From: Chloroflexi bacterium bin20
GTDB taxonomy: Bacteria > Chloroflexota > Anaerolineae > Aggregatilineales > Phototrophicaceae
DNA length: 64,000 nucleotides
Assembly: GCA_002238485.1 (NCBI GenBank)
Contig: MPMG01000006.1
Span: 124,001-188,000 of the forward strand
Direction of reading: 5' to 3'
Part shown: positions 59,954 to 64,000 of the stretch, piece by piece
Position numbering within the stretch: position 1 is the stretch's first letter
Layout: the number at the start of each line of letters is the position of its first letter
The notes under the pieces: generated by a model
What the model saw: only the letters and a program-made list of their open reading frames with translations
Databases searched by the model: none
Told to the model about the DNA's origin: nothing
Program-made: the position numbers and the translations under genes

Positions 59954-60435
59954 GATTCTGTAGCTCGGTTCTTAATGTGATTTGCTTTGCCGCTAATTTC
60001 GCAAAATGCGATCGTCGAATAAAGCCACTCGGACGCCAATGCAATGACTTGATTAAGCTCCAGCTTCCATTTGCCCGTCAACGCGCATTCCCAAATTGTC
60101 ATTACACGCCACCCTGCCTCAAGTAGTGACTGGAGATTTGACGCATCGCGTTCCACATTTCTCGCGATTTTTCGCTCCCAATACTCAATATTTGTATTTG
60201 GCATTCTACAGCGCGGACACTTATGACCATGCCAGAAACATCCATTTATCTGAATGACTGACTTATATTGAGGAAATACAAGGTCAGGCTTACCAGGAAG
60301 ATCTTTGACATGCAATCGGTAGCGAAATCCTCTTGCATGCAGAGTCTTTCTTATCAAGAGCTCGGGGCGGGTGTCTTTGCTCCCGACCTTTGCCATCACT
60401 TCGCTTCGTTTTGTCGCTGTTAAGGTGTCAACCAT
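59950..60435 (-). CDS. vsr: Very short patch repair (Vsr) mismatch endonuclease
   Basis: 161 residues. The catalytic Asp51 in LPGKPDLVFPQY stands at the same number as in E. coli Vsr, followed by NGCFWHGHKCPRCRMP (zinc and catalytic His), RNVERDASNLQSLLEAGWRV and TIWECAL. It nicks at T:G mismatches that arise when 5-methylcytosine deaminates, protecting the methylase site. ATG 60435 (MVDTLTATKRSEVM) is used; an upstream start adds 15 odd residues. It is the first gene of the three-gene cassette. Confidence 0.95.
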   Translation of the reverse strand: MVDTLTATKRSEVMAKVGSKDTRPELLIRKTLHARGFRYRLHVKDLPGKPDLVFPQYKSVIQINGCFWHGHKCPRCRMPNTNIEYWERKIARNVERDASNLQSLLEAGWRVMTIWECALTGKWKLELNQVIALASEWLYSTIAFCEISGKANHIKNRATES

Positions 60436-60712
60436 TGTGCCGTATAACCCATGCGCGCAACTGGCACAAGATAACCGCAAGCTCTTATAGTCAGTATAGC
60501 CGATATTTCATTACAATGCAAACATTATTTCTACTATTATGATCGTCAATCAGCCTAACATGGGCTGCTGCTCACCAGTGATAGTTTCCCGGACAGTTGG
60601 GCGCCCCCATCCCAACACCCCTTTCTAATCGCATGATTCTATGCTGCCCTGCCCCCGCGCTGGGAATGTCCAGCGACTTCCGCAATATCCATCCAGTCCA
60701 AGGAGACACACC

Positions 60713-62146
60713 ATGAAGAGATGCTTCACGATTGTTTTGCTCATCGCCTTTGCGCTTGTCGCCAATATGAGCCTGGTCTCGGCAGACGACGCCTGGTGGG
60801 CAGAAGCCGCCGCGCCTTATGCCGGCTCGACCATCCGCGGCGTATCTGAAAGCACGCCGCCCTCCAACTATGTCGCCGATGTCCTCGCCGCCCAGTTCAC
60901 CGAGCTGACCGGCATCCATGTCGAATTTGAAACGACATCCTGGGACCAGATGTATTCCAAAGCCATCAACGACATGGAAGCCAACACCGGCATCTATGAC
61001 TTTGTCTACATCGAGCAGGACATCATCTACAGCTACCTGGCGCAGGATTACCTGGTCAACCTGACGCAATTCGCAGCCGACAATGCCGCCCTGGCAGCCG
61101 CCGACTATGATGAGAGCGCTTTCACCAGCTTCGCCGATTATTTCAAGAATGCCGATGGCGACCTCTTCGGCGTGCCCATGGAAGCCTTCGTCAAGGTCTA
61201 TCTGTATCGCAAAGACCTCTTCGAAGATGCCGATATCATGGCGGCTTTCGAGGCTGAATATGGCTATCCGCTAGCGCCTGCCGAAACTTTCGAGCAGTAC
61301 GCCGACAACGCCATGTTCTTCACCGCTTATGGCGAAAGCATGGACATGGATCTCTGGGGCACGACGGTGCAGGGTTCGACCGGTCACCCCGCCTCGACCT
61401 ATGAATTCCTCGAGTCGATTGGTCCTTCCTTTGGCTTGTACAACTGGGGCATCAACCTGGATGCTGGCAGCGCCCAAAGTGCCAATGGCGGCGCGCTGGA
61501 TGGCGAAACGGCTGTTGAAGCGCTGAGCTTCTGGCTGAGCATGCTGCCCTATGCGCCGCCCGAAGCCACCTCCAGCACCTGGGACGAGGTTGCTTCTTCC
61601 TTCGCCGCTGGTCGTGCCGCGCAGGGCTGGGTCTATGGCGAAAATGCTGCCTGGATCGCCACTGACGAGAGTCGTTCGGCTGTTACGGGCAATGTAGGCG
61701 TTCGCCTGCCAGTCACCGCGCCGGGCGTTATCGAAGCCGCGCAAATGGGCGAAGGTTACATCGGTTACTACGATGGCGGCGCTTTTGGCATCCCGCATTC
61801 GTCGCGCAACAAAGAAGCCACCCTGCTTTGGCTGCAATTCATCGGCCAGCCGTCGGTACAGGCTGAATGGGCTGCCGTTGGCGCGCGCATCACCCACACC
61901 GCCACCTTCGACGATCCGCTCATCGCCGAGCAAGACGCCAAGGTCGATGGCTACTACACGTTGCTGGAAGAACAGGGGCCGCTCTTTGCTGGCGCGCCGC
62001 CCTTCCCCTTCCACGCCCAAGTCCGCGAGATCATCGATCCCTTCATCCAACGCGCCATCCTCGGCGAGCTGACACCGGCTGAGGCCTTGTCGCAAGCTGC
62101 GATGGCTGTGGACGAAGAACTCGCCCGCCTGGGCTATGGCATGTAG
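60713..62146 (+). CDS. Sugar ABC transporter substrate-binding protein (family 1)
   Basis: 477 residues with a Sec signal peptide ([20 protein letters not shown], cleavage about VSAD). The N-terminal mature part ([40 protein letters not shown]) and [20 protein letters not shown] are typical of family 1 sugar-binding proteins. Several acidic residues cluster in the cleft region. AAGGAGACAC precedes ATG 60713. It heads the third sugar import operon of the window. Confidence 0.9.
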   Translation: MKRCFTIVLLIAFALVANMSLVSADDAWWAEAAAPYAGSTIRGVSESTPPSNYVADVLAAQFTELTGIHVEFETTSWDQMYSKAINDMEANTGIYDFVYIEQDIIYSYLAQDYLVNLTQFAADNAALAAADYDESAFTSFADYFKNADGDLFGVPMEAFVKVYLYRKDLFEDADIMAAFEAEYGYPLAPAETFEQYADNAMFFTAYGESMDMDLWGTTVQGSTGHPASTYEFLESIGPSFGLYNWGINLDAGSAQSANGGALDGETAVEALSFWLSMLPYAPPEATSSTWDEVASSFAAGRAAQGWVYGENAAWIATDESRSAVTGNVGVRLPVTAPGVIEAAQMGEGYIGYYDGGAFGIPHSSRNKEATLLWLQFIGQPSVQAEWAAVGARITHTATFDDPLIAEQDAKVDGYYTLLEEQGPLFAGAPPFPFHAQVREIIDPFIQRAILGELTPAEALSQAAMAVDEELARLGYGM

Positions 62147-62157
62147 CTAGGAAATAT

Positions 62158-62226
62158 AAACGGGTCAGCCAATGGCTGGCCCCCTGCAAGGGAATGTAGG
62201 GCGATCCACTGAGGTCGCCCGTTACA
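62158..62226 (+). repeat. Hairpins and type C palindrome between binding protein and permease
   Basis: GGTCAGCCA (62163-62171) pairs with TGGCTGGCC (62173-62181), and GGGCGA (62199-62204) with TCGCCC (62215-62220). These are type C-like. No U-run follows. The position matches that of the palindromes in the other two sugar operons. Confidence 0.65.
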
Positions 62227-62242
62227 CTGGAAATAGGCTTGC

Positions 62243-63115
62243 ATGCGAAATCCGCGCGTTGGCTGGGCGCTGCTCAGCCCGACATTGGTCATTCTGCTGA
62301 TATTTGGCTTCGCGCCATTTCTTTATGTGCTCTTTGTCGGCTTTAACCAGTGGAATGTGTTTTCGGCTGCTGACGGCTTGGTCTTCAACGGGCTGGACAA
62401 TTTCCGCCGACTTGTCTTTGACGATGACTTTCTGCACTCGGTTGGTTTGACGGCGCGCTTCGCCATCTTCGCCATCGGCAGCGAGGTGGTGCTGGGCTTC
62501 GTGCTGGCGCAGATGTTGACGCGCGACTTCCCGGGCAGATCGCTTTTTCGCATCATCCACACCTTCCCGCTCATGGTCGCGCCCATTGCTGTCGGCGCGA
62601 TCTGGCGTCTACTGGTCATCCCGGGCTTTGGCCCCGTGCCCTTTTTCCTCGATCGCTGGCTCGACCTGACCTACCAGATCGGCACGTATCCCGACCAGGC
62701 GCTGATGACCTCGGTGCTCATGGACATCTGGCACTGGACGCCCTTCGTCACGCTGACGATGCTGGCGGGCTTGTCGTCTATCCCCCGCGAGCCGGTCGAA
62801 CAAGCCAAGGTCGATGGCGCGAATCGTCTGCAAGTCTTCTGGTATGTGACGCTGCCCTTCCTGCGACCGGTGCTGCTGACGACAATTTTCATCCGCATCA
62901 TGGACGCCATCCGCACGGTTGATGAGGTATGGATGCTGGCTGGCGGCGGACCGGGCACGCGCTTCACGGGCATCTATATCTGGCGCGTCGTCTTCCCGCG
63001 CACCGACTATGGTTATGGCTCGTCCATTTCCCTCATCACGCTTTATCTGACCATCGTTTTGTGCTGGCTGCTCTTCATCGCCATATCCGGACGGCGCAAA
63101 GGAGAAGTCGAATGA
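62243..63115 (+). CDS. Sugar ABC transporter permease, MalF/UgpA type
   Basis: 290 residues with six membrane segments, EAA loop [20 protein letters not shown] and [18 protein letters not shown] near the end. It pairs with the following permease, sharing its stop with that start (ATGA). The N-terminus [19 protein letters not shown] is typical. Confidence 0.9.
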   Translation: MRNPRVGWALLSPTLVILLIFGFAPFLYVLFVGFNQWNVFSAADGLVFNGLDNFRRLVFDDDFLHSVGLTARFAIFAIGSEVVLGFVLAQMLTRDFPGRSLFRIIHTFPLMVAPIAVGAIWRLLVIPGFGPVPFFLDRWLDLTYQIGTYPDQALMTSVLMDIWHWTPFVTLTMLAGLSSIPREPVEQAKVDGANRLQVFWYVTLPFLRPVLLTTIFIRIMDAIRTVDEVWMLAGGGPGTRFTGIYIWRVVFPRTDYGYGSSISLITLYLTIVLCWLLFIAISGRRKGEVE

Positions 63116-63966
63116 GTCGGACTCAGCGGCAACGCGCCTGGGGCTACTTCGGCGCCTACGCATTTTGGATCTTCATGACCCTGCTGACGTTGATACCGAT
63201 CTGGTGGATGCTCGTCGTGTCCATGCGCACGCGGGTGGAGCTCTTCGGCAGGCCCAACCTGATGCTCAGCCGCATCTACCTGGAGAATTACAGCAATGTG
63301 CTGACTGACAGCACTTTCCAGCGCTACATGACCAATTCGCTAGTGGTTTCGACCGCCAACGCGCTGCTGGTGATGATATTGGCGCTGCTGGCGACCTATG
63401 CGCTTTCGCGCTACAAGCTAGCGGGACGCGACAACATCTTCTTCTGGCTGATCACCAACCGCATGGCGCCGCCGGCCGCTTTCCTGCTGCCCCTGTATAT
63501 CATGTTCACGCGCACCTTCCGCATCGGCAACTGGACGCTCTTTGATACGCAACTGGGCTTGATCTTGCTCTACTGCGTCTTCAACCTGCCTTTTGCTATC
63601 TGGCTGCTGAAAGGCGTGGTGGATGGCATCCCGATCGAGCTGGACGACGCCGCGATGATCGATGGCGCTGGTCTCTGGGGCGTGCTGCGCCATGTCATCA
63701 TTCCTTTGGCTGCGCCGGGCTTGGCGGTGACAGGCATCCTCAGTTGGATCTTCGCCTGGAACGAATACCTCTTCGCCGCCAACCTGACCAGCGTGGTGGC
63801 GCGCACCATCACCACAGCGCTGGCAGAATTCGTCACCGTGACGGGCACGAACTGGGGCGAGCTGGCAGCCATGTCCATGGTGACGCTGGTGCCCTCCGCC
63901 ATCATCGTCATCTTCGCCCAACGTTATATCGTCATGGGTTTGACCTTCGGCGCGGTCAAGGAGTAA
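63112..63966 (+). CDS. Sugar ABC transporter permease, MalG/UgpE type
   Basis: 284 residues with six membrane segments and EAA loop [40 protein letters not shown] is the N-terminal hallmark. It overlaps the upstream permease by ATGA. The next gene begins 5 nt later, so the operon continues beyond the window. Confidence 0.9.
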   Translation: MSRTQRQRAWGYFGAYAFWIFMTLLTLIPIWWMLVVSMRTRVELFGRPNLMLSRIYLENYSNVLTDSTFQRYMTNSLVVSTANALLVMILALLATYALSRYKLAGRDNIFFWLITNRMAPPAAFLLPLYIMFTRTFRIGNWTLFDTQLGLILLYCVFNLPFAIWLLKGVVDGIPIELDDAAMIDGAGLWGVLRHVIIPLAAPGLAVTGILSWIFAWNEYLFAANLTSVVARTITTALAEFVTVTGTNWGELAAMSMVTLVPSAIIVIFAQRYIVMGLTFGAVKE

Positions 63967-63971
63967 GCGCG

Positions 63972-64000
63972 ATGGACAATACCAAGCCAGAGAGCAAAAC
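63972..64000 (+). CDS. Start of next operon gene (cut by window edge)
   Basis: ATG 63972 opens a reading frame (MDNTKPESK...) 5 nt after the permease stop. Only nine codons are visible. AAGGAGTAAGCG lies before it. Its product cannot be named; a short hydrophilic start is compatible with a small membrane protein or an enzyme. Confidence 0.4.

Noticed and set aside
1-64000. tRNA, rRNA, integrase, transposase or attachment site
   Set aside because: I looked for tRNA-like ends, rRNA signatures and integrase or transposase motifs by eye on both strands and found none. A tRNA or covariance-model search would be decisive.

Overview
The window is GC-rich, gene-dense bacterial DNA with about 60 protein genes, and I found no rRNA or tRNA. 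The gene content is that of a heterotroph specialised in sugars, sugar acids and decorated polysaccharides: several sugar ABC importers, FGGY kinase, IlvD-type and enolase-type sugar-acid dehydratases, Gfo/Idh oxidoreductase, sulfatase, sialidase-like beta-propeller and polysaccharide deacetylase. Together with MenA (menaquinone), non-lipoprotein signal peptides of the form ...AFAQD on binding proteins, and abundant interspersed repeats, this suggests a Chloroflexota (Anaerolineae-like) organism. That placement is an inference from gene style, not from a marker gene.

Layout. 1-2600: the 5' part of a type ISP restriction-modification gene (minus strand, cut by the window edge), then an ECF sigma factor followed by an ankyrin protein that look like one gene broken by a frameshift. 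2.7-11.3 kb: RidA and MFS transporter, a zinc-dehydrogenase-like oxidoreductase, an orphan DppBC permease pair, an amidohydrolase with an overlapping Rieske ferredoxin, and a LacI regulator. 11.3-17.4 kb: a sugar ABC operon (binding protein, two permeases) with a structured leader, then a SolA-like amine oxidase and an SDR. 17.4-24.3 kb: thioesterase, MsrB, DinB, sialidase-like protein, a spondin-like secreted protein with a Met/Asp repeat tail, PPK2, hexulose-phosphate synthase-like protein and an orphan binding protein. 24.6-32.3 kb: PhyH dioxygenase, fatty-acid desaturase, aldo/keto reductase, a DNA methyltransferase-HNH fusion, a sugar-acid dehydratase and a Tat-exported deacetylase. 32.4-41.8 kb: a BtrH-like protein, a second sugar ABC operon, a coiled-coil membrane protein, sulfatase, an AT-richer DEDDh exonuclease, and an enolase-superfamily dehydratase with a VOC protein. 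42.1-47.4 kb: a ribose-type ABC operon ending in a sugar kinase. 47.6-58.3 kb: Gfo/Idh, a FAD oxidoreductase, a P-loop protein with a dipeptide epimerase and D-aminopeptidase, MenA, two glycosyltransferases and a class III aminotransferase. 58.3-60.4 kb: a complete, AT-richer type II restriction-modification-repair cassette (GIY-YIG nuclease, C5 methylase, Vsr). 60.7-64 kb: a third sugar ABC operon running off the right edge.

The most unusual signal is not a gene. Two interspersed repeat types fill most intergenic gaps. Type A is an element of about 132-136 bp with perfect 9-bp terminal inverted repeats (GGGAGTGKC/GMCACTCCC) and a GC-rich internal hairpin. A degenerate copy has become coding sequence in the linker of the ribose-type ATPase. 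Type B (CCACARAGRCACARAG) forms inverted ends around a type C palindrome (GGGCGA...TCGCCC). Right-hand B ends finish in TGTGGTTANNAT, which resembles an extended -10 box, and five copies lie 37-45 nt upstream of start codons. I propose that this is a family of small mobile elements that carry promoters. All four binding-protein/membrane-subunit junctions in the sugar operons also contain strong palindromes.
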